From an uncultured Kiritimatiellota bacterium (GTDB lineage: Bacteria; Verrucomicrobiota; Kiritimatiellia; RFP12; DVOR01): a DNA stretch of 64,000 nt. Within the stretch, counting starts at the first letter, position 1. Every line of letters starts with the position of its first letter. Below, in pieces: positions 26,027-34,878 of the stretch. The DNA lies in contig CALXMT010000008.1 of assembly GCA_944389545.1 (NCBI GenBank), positions 1-64,000 on the forward strand, written 5' to 3'. A model generated the notes under the pieces. That model was given only the letters and a program-made list of their open reading frames with translations, had not been told where the DNA came from and ran no database searches. The position numbers and the translations under genes are program-made.

Positions 26027-26355
26027 GAGAACGGAAGGGGTGCTGGCGCGCCCCAGAGAACAGAGAACAGAAAACAGTGAACAGAGCGCCCGCAAGCGGG
26101 CGACAATGTGAAAGTGGACGCTTAGCTGATTGGCTGATTAGCTGATTGGTGTTCTTGGTGGGGCTCCGCCCCACACCTCAACTCCTTCTCTTTGTAAAAG
26201 GCCACCAGGCGCGAACCGGGGGCGGCGGTCGCGGTCAGCGGCGTAGCCGCAGAGCGACCGATGGAGCCCAAGGGGGCCGCGCCTCCCCCCGCGTCTTTGC
26301 GGTCCTCTCACTTTCCGAACACGCCTGCCACAAAATCTATGGACAGCGATTGTGG
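26027..26355. repeat. Intergenic repeat mosaic
   Basis: A GGGGTGCTGGCGCGCCCC hairpin (26038-26055), AGAGAACAGAAAACAG heptamers, a CGCCCGCAAGCGGGCG hairpin (26087-26102), a GCTGATTGGCTGATTAGC tract (26124-26145) and family-A module (26206-26312). No gene seen. Confidence 0.8.
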
Positions 26356-26361
26356 TACACT
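26356..26361 (+). promoter_or_regulatory. -10 box of the small ORF/rsmB operon
   Basis: TACACT about 26 bases upstream of an AAAGGAG site and the ATG at 26393. A classical leader, unlike the leaderless starts elsewhere. Confidence 0.4.
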
Positions 26362-26392
26362 ACGCTTAAATAAAAAGAGAAAGGAGCTCGCC

Positions 26393-26686
26393 ATGTCCAA
26401 CTTGCAGGAAGACGCACGGGCCGCCATGCTGGAGAGTCTGCGGAGCCACTATGGGCCGCAGCCGATGGCGCGTCGGTCGCTTGCCGCCGGCCCGAATGGT
26501 GAGCTCCTTGTCGTCAATGACTCCATCCGCGCCCTCGAAAAGGCCCAGCGGGACTTCTCCGGCGCGGCCGAGTTGCTCGGCGTAAAGAACGAAGACGATG
26601 TCCAAGCCCTCGTAGACGAATTGCGCCTTGCCCCGCCTCTTTATTTTATCTCTAATCCGGCCCTTGAGCGCGAAGGGATTGTCTGA
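26393..26686 (+). CDS. Conserved-looking small protein of unknown function
   Basis: A 97-residue soluble, mostly helical protein (MSNLQEDARAAMLESLRSHY, later DDVQALVDELRLAPPLYFI). I recognise no family. A strong AAAGGAG site precedes the ATG at 26393. The stop is four bases before the rsmB start, so the two are probably co-transcribed and coupled. Confidence 0.7.
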   Translation: MSNLQEDARAAMLESLRSHYGPQPMARRSLAAGPNGELLVVNDSIRALEKAQRDFSGAAELLGVKNEDDVQALVDELRLAPPLYFISNPALEREGIV

Positions 26687-26690
26687 CGCT

Positions 26691-27914
26691 ATGCCCACCC
26701 CAACAACTCATCCTTCGCCGCGTAGGGACGCGATCTTCGCCTTGGCTCTGTGGAAGGCCCGCGGTGACCATCCGACTCAGGCCCTACCGGAGGGGCCGGA
26801 GCGGGCCTTCGCGCTAGAGTTGGTGGGGGCGGTGCTTCGCCATAAGGCCAGCTTGGAGTGGGCTGTTGGCCGGTGTGTTAAGCGCATGCCCCCGGGCGAG
26901 CTCTGGGCCGCCCTCCTCATCGGCGCGGCGCAGCTCCTCGTCCTCCGTGTGCCCGACCACGCCGCCATCGCCGAGACCGTCCAGGCCGCCAAACCCATCG
27001 GCAAAAGCGCCGCCGCCTTCGTCAACGCCGTCTTGCGCCGCCTCCAACGCGAACGCGACACCCTCACCGCCGAACTCGCCCGCCAGCCCGCCCACGTCCG
27101 CCTCAATTTGCCCAAGGCCCTCTGGACACGTTGGTTCCGCGACCTCGGCCCCGACCGCGCCACAGCCGTCGCCGAATCCCTCGCCGAACCCCCGCGCACC
27201 GTCCTCCGGCCCCTCCCACCCTTCCCCCCACCGCCCGGTTGCGAACCCCACCCCGACGACCCCGACTTTTTCGTTGTCCCCCACAGTACCCGACTCGACG
27301 CCCTCCCCGGATTCGCCGAAGGCCACTTTGTCGCGCAAGACCCCGCCACCCGTCCCGCCATCGACCTCCTCGACCTCCGCCCCGGCCAACGCGTCCTCGA
27401 CGCCTGCGCCGCCCCCGGCGGCAAGACCGCCCAAATCGCCGCCCGCCTCGCGCCCTGGCCCGACGGCACCCGCCTCGTCGCCAACGAACCCAACCCCGAC
27501 CGCGCCGAAACCCTCCGCGACACCCTCCGCCGTTGCGGTTTCCTCGACCGCATCGAACTCTCCACGCTCCCCGCTCAAGACCTCACCGGCGGCCCCTTCG
27601 ACCGCATCCTCCTCGACGTCCCCTGCTCCAACACCGGCGTCCTCGGCCGCCGCCCCGACGCCCGCTGGGCTTGGACCCCGACCCGCCTCCGCCGCGCCGC
27701 CGACCTCCAAGCCCAAATCCTCGAAGCCTGCGCCCCCCTCCTCGCCCCCGGCGGCAGACTTGTCTACTCCACCTGCTCCATCGAACCCGAGGAAGACACC
27801 CTCCAACTCCAAGCCTTCCTCACCCGCCACCCCGATTTCACCCTCCTCGACAGCCGCCTCACCCTCCCCACCCCCCTCCACGACGGCTCCTTTGCCGCCG
27901 CCCTCACCCGCTGA
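26691..27914 (+). CDS. rsmB: 16S rRNA (cytosine-967-C5)-methyltransferase, RsmB/NOL1 family
   Basis: A 407-residue RNA m5C methyltransferase. An N-terminal NusB-like helical domain (about 1-130) is followed by the SAM-binding LDACAAPGGKTAQIA, the catalytic-cysteine motif DVPCSNTGVLGRRPDARW and the second cysteine in VYSTCSIEPEED. It methylates 16S rRNA during ribosome assembly. The last residues of the family are slightly short. The start at 26691 is just after the upstream stop. The 3' half is extremely C-rich on the coding strand. Confidence 0.9.
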   Translation: MPTPTTHPSPRRDAIFALALWKARGDHPTQALPEGPERAFALELVGAVLRHKASLEWAVGRCVKRMPPGELWAALLIGAAQLLVLRVPDHAAIAETVQAAKPIGKSAAAFVNAVLRRLQRERDTLTAELARQPAHVRLNLPKALWTRWFRDLGPDRATAVAESLAEPPRTVLRPLPPFPPPPGCEPHPDDPDFFVVPHSTRLDALPGFAEGHFVAQDPATRPAIDLLDLRPGQRVLDACAAPGGKTAQIAARLAPWPDGTRLVANEPNPDRAETLRDTLRRCGFLDRIELSTLPAQDLTGGPFDRILLDVPCSNTGVLGRRPDARWAWTPTRLRRAADLQAQILEACAPLLAPGGRLVYSTCSIEPEEDTLQLQAFLTRHPDFTLLDSRLTLPTPLHDGSFAAALTR

Positions 27915-28210
27915 GCCGGAAGATTTCCCACAAAGACACGAATCGTAAAGCGATTTGATTGGTGAAGTGTGGCGTAAAGGAGTCACGAATTTCGGCAAGA
28001 AGGAGCTCAAAGCAGGTTGCTTCACGAAGGTGATTGACAAGACAGTAATAGGACAATACGATTAAAGTAAAGCGACCCGGCGCGCTTGCCGCGCGTTCTG
28101 TTTTCTGTGGCCGTGGGAGGTTTGGCGCTTCGCGCCTGCACGCTCTGTTCTCTGGGGCGCACCGCGCCCCTCCGTTCTCTAGGCGCGGCACGAAAGTGCC
28201 GCGCCTTTGC
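27915..28210. other. Intergenic: low-GC remnant plus repeats
   Basis: 27930-28070 is about 140 bp of visibly lower GC than its surroundings, with no supported gene; it may be a remnant of a lost coding sequence. It is followed by a GCGCGCTTGCCGCGCG hairpin, a CTGTTTTCTG tract and the 30-bp hairpin repeat (28113-28142). Confidence 0.5.
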
Positions 28211-28216
28211 TACAAT
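28211..28216 (+). promoter_or_regulatory. -10 box of eboE
   Basis: TTTGC followed by TACAAT, six bases before ATG 28223. There is no room for a ribosome-binding site, so the transcript is probably leaderless. Confidence 0.55.
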
Positions 28217-28222
28217 AACGTC

Positions 28223-29347
28223 ATGAATCCGATTACGTATTGCATGAATGTCCACCCGGGCGAAGACTTGCCTGCCATCATGAAGGCGTTGGAGACGGTG
28301 ACGTTGCCGTTGCGCGACGCGCTTGGCGAAGATGAGGTCTTCCCACTGGGATTGCGCTTTGGGAGTCAGACGGCCAAGGCCCTGCGCGTGCCCGAGACGA
28401 TGCGTTCGCTCGTCAGCTTCATGCAACGCAACCATTTGACGACCATCGGCATCAACGGCTTCCCTTACGGTCCCTTCCATGGGCAGACCGTCAAAACCCG
28501 GGTCTACGAGCCGGACTGGGAGAGTCAGCACCGCGTCTCCTACACGCGCGACCTCTTCTATGCGCTCACGCGTCTGCCGGGGGCGCGCCTGGGCAACGAC
28601 CACCGTCTCTCCATCACCACCGTCCCGCTGGCCTATGACCGCGGCCAAGGCATCTCCGAGACCATGTACCAGAACATCTGCGCCATGGCCCTCTTCCTGC
28701 GCAAGCTGGAGGGCTTCACCGGTCTGCGCATGTGCCTGGCCCTGGAGCCCGAGCCCGATTGCCTGCTGCAGGACACCCACACCACCGTCGACTTCTTCGA
28801 GCATCTCTGGCAACACCCGGACTGGAACCCCGCCTACCGCGAGCTGATCGGCCTCTGCTTCGACACCTGCCACTTCGCCGTCAACTACGAAGACCCCCTC
28901 AACGCCCTCCGGCACCTCGTCTCCGCCAACGTCCCCATCTCCCGCATCCAAATCTCCGCCGCGCTCGAATTCAACCAATACACCACCGCGGCCGACCTCG
29001 ACCCCTTCCTCGATTCCGTCTACCTCCACCAGACCGTCCGCCGCGAAGACGACGCCTCCATCACCTGCTTCCCCGACCTCACGCGCAACCTCCTCCCCGA
29101 GATCATCGGCCGCCGCGGCCGTATCCACTACCACGTCCCCCTCACGTGGGGCGGCACCGGCCGTCTGGGCTCCACCCGCCACGCCCTCACCCCCGCCTTC
29201 TGGCGCTACGTCCGCTCCGGTGGATGGCCCGTCGAAATCGAGACCTACGCCTACTTCGTCTACCCCGATTACCTCCGCTCCCGCACCCTCTCCGAGGCCC
29301 TCCTCGCCGACCTGAATTGGACCCGCGAGCAACTGCGCAACGCCTGA
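28223..29347 (+). CDS. eboE: EboE-like TIM-barrel protein
   Basis: A 374-residue protein beginning ITYCMNVHPGEDLPAIMKAL, the characteristic start of the EboE 'metabolite traffic' family (xylose-isomerase-like TIM barrel). Further family-like features are NGFPYGPFHG, LALEPEPDCLLQDT with likely metal ligands, and LCFDTCHFAVNYED. In cyanobacteria eboA-F act together in moving metabolites to the periplasm, but no other ebo gene is present here. The ATG at 28223 is chosen over 28196 because a TACAAT box ends six bases before it. A TIGR04076 gene follows after five bases. Confidence 0.75.
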   Translation: MNPITYCMNVHPGEDLPAIMKALETVTLPLRDALGEDEVFPLGLRFGSQTAKALRVPETMRSLVSFMQRNHLTTIGINGFPYGPFHGQTVKTRVYEPDWESQHRVSYTRDLFYALTRLPGARLGNDHRLSITTVPLAYDRGQGISETMYQNICAMALFLRKLEGFTGLRMCLALEPEPDCLLQDTHTTVDFFEHLWQHPDWNPAYRELIGLCFDTCHFAVNYEDPLNALRHLVSANVPISRIQISAALEFNQYTTAADLDPFLDSVYLHQTVRREDDASITCFPDLTRNLLPEIIGRRGRIHYHVPLTWGGTGRLGSTRHALTPAFWRYVRSGGWPVEIETYAYFVYPDYLRSRTLSEALLADLNWTREQLRNA

Positions 29348-29351
29348 ACCC

Positions 29352-29864
29352 ATGCCCTGCCCTTTCGCCACGCGCCGCGACTTTCTGGGACGGGCCTCGG
29401 CCGTGGCCATCGCGGTCGCCTTGCCGCTCCCTGCCGGGCGCGCCGCGCCCTCCGACTTCGAAAGGAATCCCTCCGCCATGAAGCACAAAGTCACCATCCT
29501 CGACAAGAAGTGTTATCCCGAGCTCCACCGGCAATATTGCAAAGACCCCAACGACGGCCCCTGCCCCTGCTAAAGCGTCGGCGATGAATTCATCTTTATG
29601 CGCGACGAGGGCCGCGATGACTATTGGCACCTGGGCCTCAACACCCTCGTCAAAACCAACGGCAACCCCGACACCGTCGCCGGCGGCCCCAAGATGCCCT
29701 TCTGCTCCGAGCTGTGGGATGCCATCTCCCGCTATATCTACGCCGGTCTGCAGGGCGGCTCCATCATGGAGGGCTGGATGGCCCAGGAGAACACCATGAT
29801 CACCTGCTGCAACGACGGCACGCGCCCCGTCATCGTCAAAATCGAACGCATCGACTACGAATAA
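29352..29864 (+). pseudogene. Tat-signal TIGR04076-family protein interrupted by an in-frame TAA
   Basis: The frame starts with a Tat-like leader (TRRDFLGRASAVAIAVALPL), then TIGR04076 sequence (KHKVTILDKKCYPELHRQY, GPCPC). A TAA at 29571-29573 interrupts it, and the same frame continues with family sequence SVGDEFIFMRDEGRDD, PFCSELWDAISRYIYAGLQGG and ITCCNDGTRPVIVKIERI to the stop at 29864. One substitution (AAA to TAA) would explain the break. Downstream translation could restart at ATG 29598. An alternative start without the leader is 29478. It sits between eboE and a secreted protein gene, probably in one operon. Confidence 0.75.
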
Positions 29865-29867
29865 GCC

Positions 29868-31622
29868 ATGCACACCTTCGCACGCTTGGCCGCCGCGGCC
29901 ACACTCACCCTCACCGCCGCCGCGGCCCTCGCCGCGCCCACCTACCTCCTGCAACGGACCGACGGCCCCATCTCGGTGGACGGCGTGCTGGATGAATCCA
30001 CCTGGGCCAAGGCCGCGCCCACCAGTCCCCTGCGCGACCTCTCCGGCGACCCGAGCGACTACGCCGCAGACATCCGCATGGCCTACGACGACACCTGCCT
30101 CTACGTCGCCGCACGTCTCCCCGCCAAGCGCCTCCGCGCCACCCTCACCCAGCGCGACGCCGTCATCTACCGCGACGACGACTTCGAGGTCTTCATCGAT
30201 CCCTTCGCCCGCGGTCGTGACTACCTCGAGCTGGAAATCAACCAACTCGGCACCGTCTGGGACCTCTTCCTCACCGCGCCCTACCGCGACCCCGAGTGCC
30301 TCGCCCTGCACGATTGGGACATCAAAGGCCTGAAGACCGCCGTCACCCTGCAGGGCACCCTCAACGACGACACCGACGACCAAGGCTGGTGCGTCGAAAT
30401 CGCCTGGCCCTGGGCCTCCATCACCGGCCACTCCAACCACCCCCGCACCGGCACGCCCCCGCCCCCCGGCACCGAGATGCGCATGAACTTCTCGCGCGTC
30501 GACCACCCCTCCCCCGGCGACGAACGCAACACCGTCTGGGCCCCCACCCGCCAGGCCACCATCCACGCCCCCGAGCACTGGGGCCGCGTCCGCCTCTCCG
30601 CCAACCCCGTCGGCACCCCCGAGGCCTTCCCGCCCACCGTCGGCCTCTGGGTCCACGCCGACAATCCCGACCTCTCCCCCGCCGATTTCCGCGCCTGGAA
30701 AGCCGCCGGCATCACCACCCTCATCCTCGGCGGCACCGACGCCAACATCGCCAAGGTCGCCCAATGGGCCCACGCAGAAGGACTCCGCGCCGTTGCCTGG
30801 CTCTGGGCCCTCAACCGCCCCGACGATCCCGTCGCCCTCGCCCACCCCGACTGGCACGCCGTCAGCCTCGAAGGCAAGTCCACCTTCCGCCCGGAGGACC
30901 GTCCCTTCGTGGCCTACTACCAATTCCTCTGCCCCACCCACCCCGAGGTCCGCGCCTACCTCGCCGACAAGGCCCGCGCCCTCGCCGCGCTCCCCTGCGT
31001 CGACGCCGTCCAGCTCGATTACATCCGCCTGCCGGACGTCGTCCTCCCCAAGGCCCTCTGGCCCACCTACGGCCTCGATATGTCCACCCTCCTCCCGCCC
31101 TACGACTTCTGCTACTGCCCCCGCTGCAAGGCCGCCTTCGGCAAGGAGCCCGACCCCAACGACCCCGCCTGGGCCGACTTCCGCCTCACGCAGGTCGCCG
31201 CCGTCGCCAACACCGTCGCCGACGCCGTCCGCGCCGCCGGCAAACCCTGCGGTGCCGCCGTCTTCCCCACCCCGCGCCTTGCCGCCAAAATGGTCTACCA
31301 AGACTGGGCCCGTTTCCGCCTCGACTTCGCCCTCCCCATGGACTACGCCTCCTTCTACAGCGAAGGCGACCCGTGGGTTCTCGACCGCCTCCGCGAGGCC
31401 CAAAGCGCCATCGACGGCGCCTTCCCCATCCTCCCCGGCCTCCATATCCCCGACTTCTACGACCGCCCCGACGCCCTCCGCGCCCTTATCCAGGCCATCC
31501 TCAAAGAAAACCCCGCCGGCTTCTGCCTCTTCTCCGACAGCGAACTCCGCCGCCTCCACGAACAACACCTTCAAGGTCGCCCGCTGCTGCAACACGCACC
31601 GGATGCCCGAGAACACGAATAA
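29868..31622 (+). CDS. Secreted CBM9-like/TIM-barrel protein
   Basis: A 584-residue exported protein with a Sec signal (residues 1-23, ending in ALAAP). Residues ~25-240 look like a CBM9-type carbohydrate-binding domain of the kind found at the N-terminus of surface glycosidases (ISVDGVLDESTWAKA, DDDFEVFIDPF, VEIAWPWASI). Residues ~250-570 read as a TIM barrel related to putative glycosyl hydrolase families (GLWVHADNPD, VDAVQLDYIRLPD with a candidate acid, YCPRCKAAFG, LPMDYASFYSEG). It probably acts on a polysaccharide in the periplasm or outside. It starts three bases after the broken TIGR04076 gene. Confidence 0.75.
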   Translation: MHTFARLAAAATLTLTAAAALAAPTYLLQRTDGPISVDGVLDESTWAKAAPTSPLRDLSGDPSDYAADIRMAYDDTCLYVAARLPAKRLRATLTQRDAVIYRDDDFEVFIDPFARGRDYLELEINQLGTVWDLFLTAPYRDPECLALHDWDIKGLKTAVTLQGTLNDDTDDQGWCVEIAWPWASITGHSNHPRTGTPPPPGTEMRMNFSRVDHPSPGDERNTVWAPTRQATIHAPEHWGRVRLSANPVGTPEAFPPTVGLWVHADNPDLSPADFRAWKAAGITTLILGGTDANIAKVAQWAHAEGLRAVAWLWALNRPDDPVALAHPDWHAVSLEGKSTFRPEDRPFVAYYQFLCPTHPEVRAYLADKARALAALPCVDAVQLDYIRLPDVVLPKALWPTYGLDMSTLLPPYDFCYCPRCKAAFGKEPDPNDPAWADFRLTQVAAVANTVADAVRAAGKPCGAAVFPTPRLAAKMVYQDWARFRLDFALPMDYASFYSEGDPWVLDRLREAQSAIDGAFPILPGLHIPDFYDRPDALRALIQAILKENPAGFCLFSDSELRRLHEQHLQGRPLLQHAPDAREHE

Positions 31623-31662
31623 AACCTCCAAACACTCCCCCGTGATTGAAGGAGCTCCAACA

Positions 31663-32259
31663 ATGAGCAATAAGGATTCTCATGCGACTCGACAAGGTGA
31701 AGCGCTGCGCCCCACAATCCCTGTCGCGAAATCGCCCGACCTGACGCTCTTGTTCAACAATTCGATTGCGTTGATTCGCCATGCGAGAGAAATCGTCACC
31801 CGCCAGGTGAACGTTGTTCAGCTCATGACCTATTACATCTTGGGATGTTGGATTGTAGAGGCTCAACAATCTGGAGAAGCGCGGGCTAAATATGGAGAAA
31901 AGATTATCCAGACGCTCTCAGACCGGCTGACCGTTGAGTTCGGCAAAGGCTTCTCTGCAGACACCTTGGAGAAAGCGAGACGTTTTTATCTGTGCTATCA
32001 GACGCGAATTTCCGCGACAGTGTTGCGGAAATTCACAGAGGGAAATTCCGAAACACTGTCGCGGTTTTTCGAAAAGTCCACACCTTTCACCTTGTCTTGG
32101 TCGCATTATCTTCTGCTGACACCCCTCCCCCTGACGCCGGCCGATCGCCGTGCGGATTGGCGGCGCACCGGAAGGTGTCCGACAGAAAGTGGACATACTA
32201 TATCTAGTAGGTCGACCCTTTTGAGACGTGCTCCCAAAAGGGTCTTTTTTGCCCCCTGA
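31663..32259 (+). pseudogene. YhcG/DUF1016 N-terminal domain protein, truncated
   Basis: A 198-residue frame. Residues ~25-150 match the N-terminal DUF1016 region of YhcG-type PD-(D/E)xK nucleases (ARFQ-like start, VNVVQLMTYYILGCWIVEAQ, GKGFSADTLEKARRFYLCY, FTLSWSHYLLL). The following ~50 residues are not family-like and the nuclease domain is missing. The break is at about 32110, just before an inverted-repeat-bounded intergenic element. AAGGAG lies ahead of ATG 31663. Full-length relatives are near 340-370 residues and occur in accessory or defence loci. Confidence 0.75.
32214..32250 (+). terminator. Terminator after the truncated yhcG
   Basis: GACCCTTTT / AAAAGGGTC stem with a 13-base loop followed by TTTTTT. 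Confidence 0.6.
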
Positions 32260-32517
32260 AAAGGTCGGTTTCGGAGGCGTTTTGGGCGCCCTTTCGGGGC
32301 ACCTTTGCCAGATATTGCACAACCCATTGATTTTATGGCAACAAAAGAGGGTCTTGTCGAAAACCTGAAAAGTCTCGCGGAGAAACCGTTAGGGTTTTGA
32401 GGTGAAACCTCCTAGGTTTCGGGTCCAAACCGTAACGGTTTCGAGGTGAAACCTAGGAGGTTACAAAACGCACCCTTTGGCGCGGGGGTGAAAAACCTCC
32501 CCGATTGAGCCCCAAAA

Positions 32518-32545
32518 GGTCGCCTCCCCAAAAGGGGGCGACCTA
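32518..32545 (-). terminator. Terminator of the GH110 gene
   Basis: On the minus strand AGGTCGCCCCC-TTTT-GGGG-AGGCGACCT followed by TTT; about 40 bp after the gene's stop. Confidence 0.6.
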
Positions 32546-32582
32546 CTACATCTAGTTGCACCGGGGGTATCGGGGCGGAGGG

Positions 32583-34355
32583 TCAGGGATGGTGTTCGGC
32601 GGGAGGCTCGGCGGTCACATTGTCGCAGGCGCGGAGGGTGAGCCATTGGCGGTTCCAGTGGTAGGGGGCATAGTCGGTGTTGCGCACCAGGCGGTTGCCC
32701 GTGACGGTCAGTCCGTCGACGCTTTTGGCGAAGACGAGGGGGGCGTCGAAGGCGACGAAGGTGTTGCCGGTGATGCGGATGTCGCCGTGGAGGCGGCGCT
32801 TCTGGGCGGCGAGGTCGGGGATTTCGGGGCAGATGCTGATGACGGCCTCGGTGAATTGGAAGGGGGAGGTGAGCGCATTGACGAAGAGGTTGCCTTGGAT
32901 GAGGACATCTTTGGCGGCGCCGGTTTCGTACCATCCGTTGCAGTCGCCGCAGATGAGGATGGCGCTGCCGCTGGTGTGGTCGAAGAGGTTGTTCAGGCAG
33001 CGCACCGGCTTGGGCGTGGAGAAGAGGGCGCCGCGGGCGCGGTTGTCGGCGATGCGGTTGCCGATGAAGTCGACGCTTGGGGTGCGGGTGAGGTTCTCGA
33101 TGCCCCAGGCCTCTTGGGCGGGGTCAATCTCCGGCGGGAGGGGGTCGCGGAAGGTGAGGCGGAGGCGTTTGGCGCCGTCGCGGACGGTGGGTTTGTCCAG
33201 CGCCGTGACGGTTTGCAGAATGTTGTCCGCGCCCGGCGCATGCTCCATGGTACGCGAGCGGATGAAGGTGACGGCCTCGCCGGGGGCGCCCCATTCCATG
33301 CCATAGGATTGGCCGTGCATGTAGGCGCATTCCAGGGTGCGGTCGTCCACGCGGCGGATCAGGCGCAGATAGGTGCCGTGCACGTTGATGGCGTCGTCCA
33401 TCATGCCCACGAATTCGCCCGCCGTGCAGCGGATGTGGCCGGAACATCCGGAGAAGTGCAGGGCGTCGGCCTGGGTGGAGAAGGCGCGCCCTTTGGCGCG
33501 GTTGGGCACCACGCGGATGCGTTCGAGGGTGATGGTCTCGGTGTTTTGCCCCAGCACGCCCATGCCATCGGCGGCGTGGAGGGTCACGTCGCGGAGGGTC
33601 ACGTCGCGCGAATCCGAGAGGACGATTCCCGGCGCGGGGCGTTCGCCGGTGCGCAGGGCCATGCGTTGGCCCGGGCGGAAGGCGCGATGGGCGCAGCCGG
33701 CCGCCGTGAAGGAGCCATCGGCGTTCCGCGAGACGCGGGCGAGGCTGAAGCCCAGGTCCGACGTGCGGTAGGCGATGCGGCCGTCGGCCTCGAAGAGGAT
33801 GCCGCCGCCGGGGCTGACGCGGAAATCCGGACCGGTAAAGAAGAGGCGTGTGCCCTCGAGCGTGGGGTTGGCCTCCGGCAGGAGGGTGAAGGTGACGGTT
33901 TGGGCCACGGCGTCCACCGCCGTCAGGTTGATCTGCGTCATCGGCTGCGTTTCGCAGTCGATGGTCAGGCCCTGCACCGTCACGTTCGCGCTGTCCCAGA
34001 CGCCCAGGGCGATGATACGACCCCGCAGGTTGATGAAGGCGCCCTCCGCGCGCACCGTCAGGTCGCGGATGCCTTCCAGCGGCAGGAAGACGCGCCGGGG
34101 GTTCGTTTGGTCGTGGTTGGAGATGAACCACGTCCGCGTCTGGCATTGCGCCGCGCCCACGTCGTAGCGGCCGGGCTCGAGGAGGAGGGTCTTGTCGCCT
34201 TCCGTCCGGCGCAAATCCTCCACCAAGCGAGCCACCTGCCCCGCCGAGAAGGCGTTCCCGGGCACAATGCCGTAATCCGCGGCCCGGAAGGCCGCCGCAC
34301 CCTGCGCCGACGCGGCCATCGCCGCCGCCAGCACCGTCATCGCAATCGTTTTCAT
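32583..34355 (-). CDS. Secreted GH110 alpha-1,3-galactosidase
   Basis: A 590-residue right-handed beta-helix enzyme with a Sec signal (MKTIAMTVLAAAMAASAQGAA). The GH110 pattern is clear: ADYGIVPGN, LLLEPGRYDV, the FISNHDQTNPRRVFLPLEGI stretch, GGGILFEADGRIAYRT, the active-site regions ALHFSGCSGHIRC and GMMDDAINVHGTYLRLI, then beta-helix rungs ending IRITGNTF and LTVTGNRL. Characterised members release terminal alpha-1,3-galactose from blood-group B or linear Gal-alpha-1,3-Gal glycans. Together with the sulfatase it suggests use of host mucin glycans. A TATGTT box sits 11 bases before the ATG. Confidence 0.88.
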   Translation of the reverse strand: MKTIAMTVLAAAMAASAQGAAAFRAADYGIVPGNAFSAGQVARLVEDLRRTEGDKTLLLEPGRYDVGAAQCQTRTWFISNHDQTNPRRVFLPLEGIRDLTVRAEGAFINLRGRIIALGVWDSANVTVQGLTIDCETQPMTQINLTAVDAVAQTVTFTLLPEANPTLEGTRLFFTGPDFRVSPGGGILFEADGRIAYRTSDLGFSLARVSRNADGSFTAAGCAHRAFRPGQRMALRTGERPAPGIVLSDSRDVTLRDVTLHAADGMGVLGQNTETITLERIRVVPNRAKGRAFSTQADALHFSGCSGHIRCTAGEFVGMMDDAINVHGTYLRLIRRVDDRTLECAYMHGQSYGMEWGAPGEAVTFIRSRTMEHAPGADNILQTVTALDKPTVRDGAKRLRLTFRDPLPPEIDPAQEAWGIENLTRTPSVDFIGNRIADNRARGALFSTPKPVRCLNNLFDHTSGSAILICGDCNGWYETGAAKDVLIQGNLFVNALTSPFQFTEAVISICPEIPDLAAQKRRLHGDIRITGNTFVAFDAPLVFAKSVDGLTVTGNRLVRNTDYAPYHWNRQWLTLRACDNVTAEPPAEHHP

Positions 34356-34878
34356 GGCACGAGTTTAACATATCCATGCGCGCGGCCGGGGCACGCGCGG
34401 CAGATTCCTTCGTGGGACGGCTCTGCCGTATGCAGGCGCAGGACTGCCAAGATGGGAAACCGCAGATTTTTGCAGATTTGGGGCCGGCTACCGCCGGCAG
34501 GACTGCCAGTGTGTTTCACCACAAAGAGCACAAAGAACCACAAGGGCCACAAAGGAAATTGGCTGATTGGCTGATTAGCTGATTGGAAGATTGGAAGATG
34601 TGGGGCGCGGCCCCACGCCCCGGCAGGGGGAAACACCCCCTGCACCCGCAGGCACGTCTGCGACGTGCCAACAGGCGACACAGTAGGACAAGGGGCGGCG
34701 TTGCCGCCCCGCTGATTAGCTGATTGGCTGATTAGCTGATTGGAAGGCGTCGCGGTAGGACATATAGGACGGGGTGGCTAATGCCGCCCTGTATGTACAG
34801 CGGCCTCTTCGTCGCCCCGGAGGGGCGGGCCAAGCCTCCAAGCCTCTAAACTTCCAAGCTTCCCACAGCGGGGCGCTT
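34356..34878. repeat. Intergenic repeat mosaic
   Basis: GCAGATTTTTGCAGATTTGG-type sequence with a GCCGGC-TACC-GCCGGC hairpin (34465-34500), CACAAAGAGCACAAAG tract (34518-34552), GCTGATTGGCTGATTAGC tracts (34560-34582 and 34710-34742), a CCCCACGCCCCGGCAGGG segment (34610-34630), GGCACGTCTGCGACGTGCC (34650-34670), a GGGGCGGCGTTGCCGCCCC hairpin and CCTCCAAGCCTCTAAAC-type tract (34835-34862). No gene. Confidence 0.8.

Larger units (their letters stand above)
32197..32556. mobile_element. 360-bp non-coding element with terminal inverted repeats and palindrome ladder
   Basis: Ends ACTATATCTAGTAGGTCG (from 32197) and, inverted, ACTAGATGTAGTAGGTCG (from 32556), about 26 bp each with a few differences. 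Inside are a + strand hairpin with U-tract (32214-32250), a palindrome ladder (32385-32465: AAACCTCCTAGGTTT, AAACCGTAACGGTTT, AAACCTAGGAGGTT) with GAGGTG spacers, and a minus-strand hairpin (32518-32545). No ORF. I see no clear target-site duplication. It resembles a MITE or a dual-terminator element. Confidence 0.5.

Noticed and set aside
27930-28070. Remnant of a GxxExxY-type protein
   Set aside because: The low-GC stretch invited the comparison, but translated frames did not match the family well enough.
29571-29573. Selenocysteine or stop-codon reassignment in the TIGR04076 gene
   Set aside because: The codon is TAA, not TGA, and TAA ends other genes here (recombinase, kinase, rpoB region), so reassignment is unlikely.
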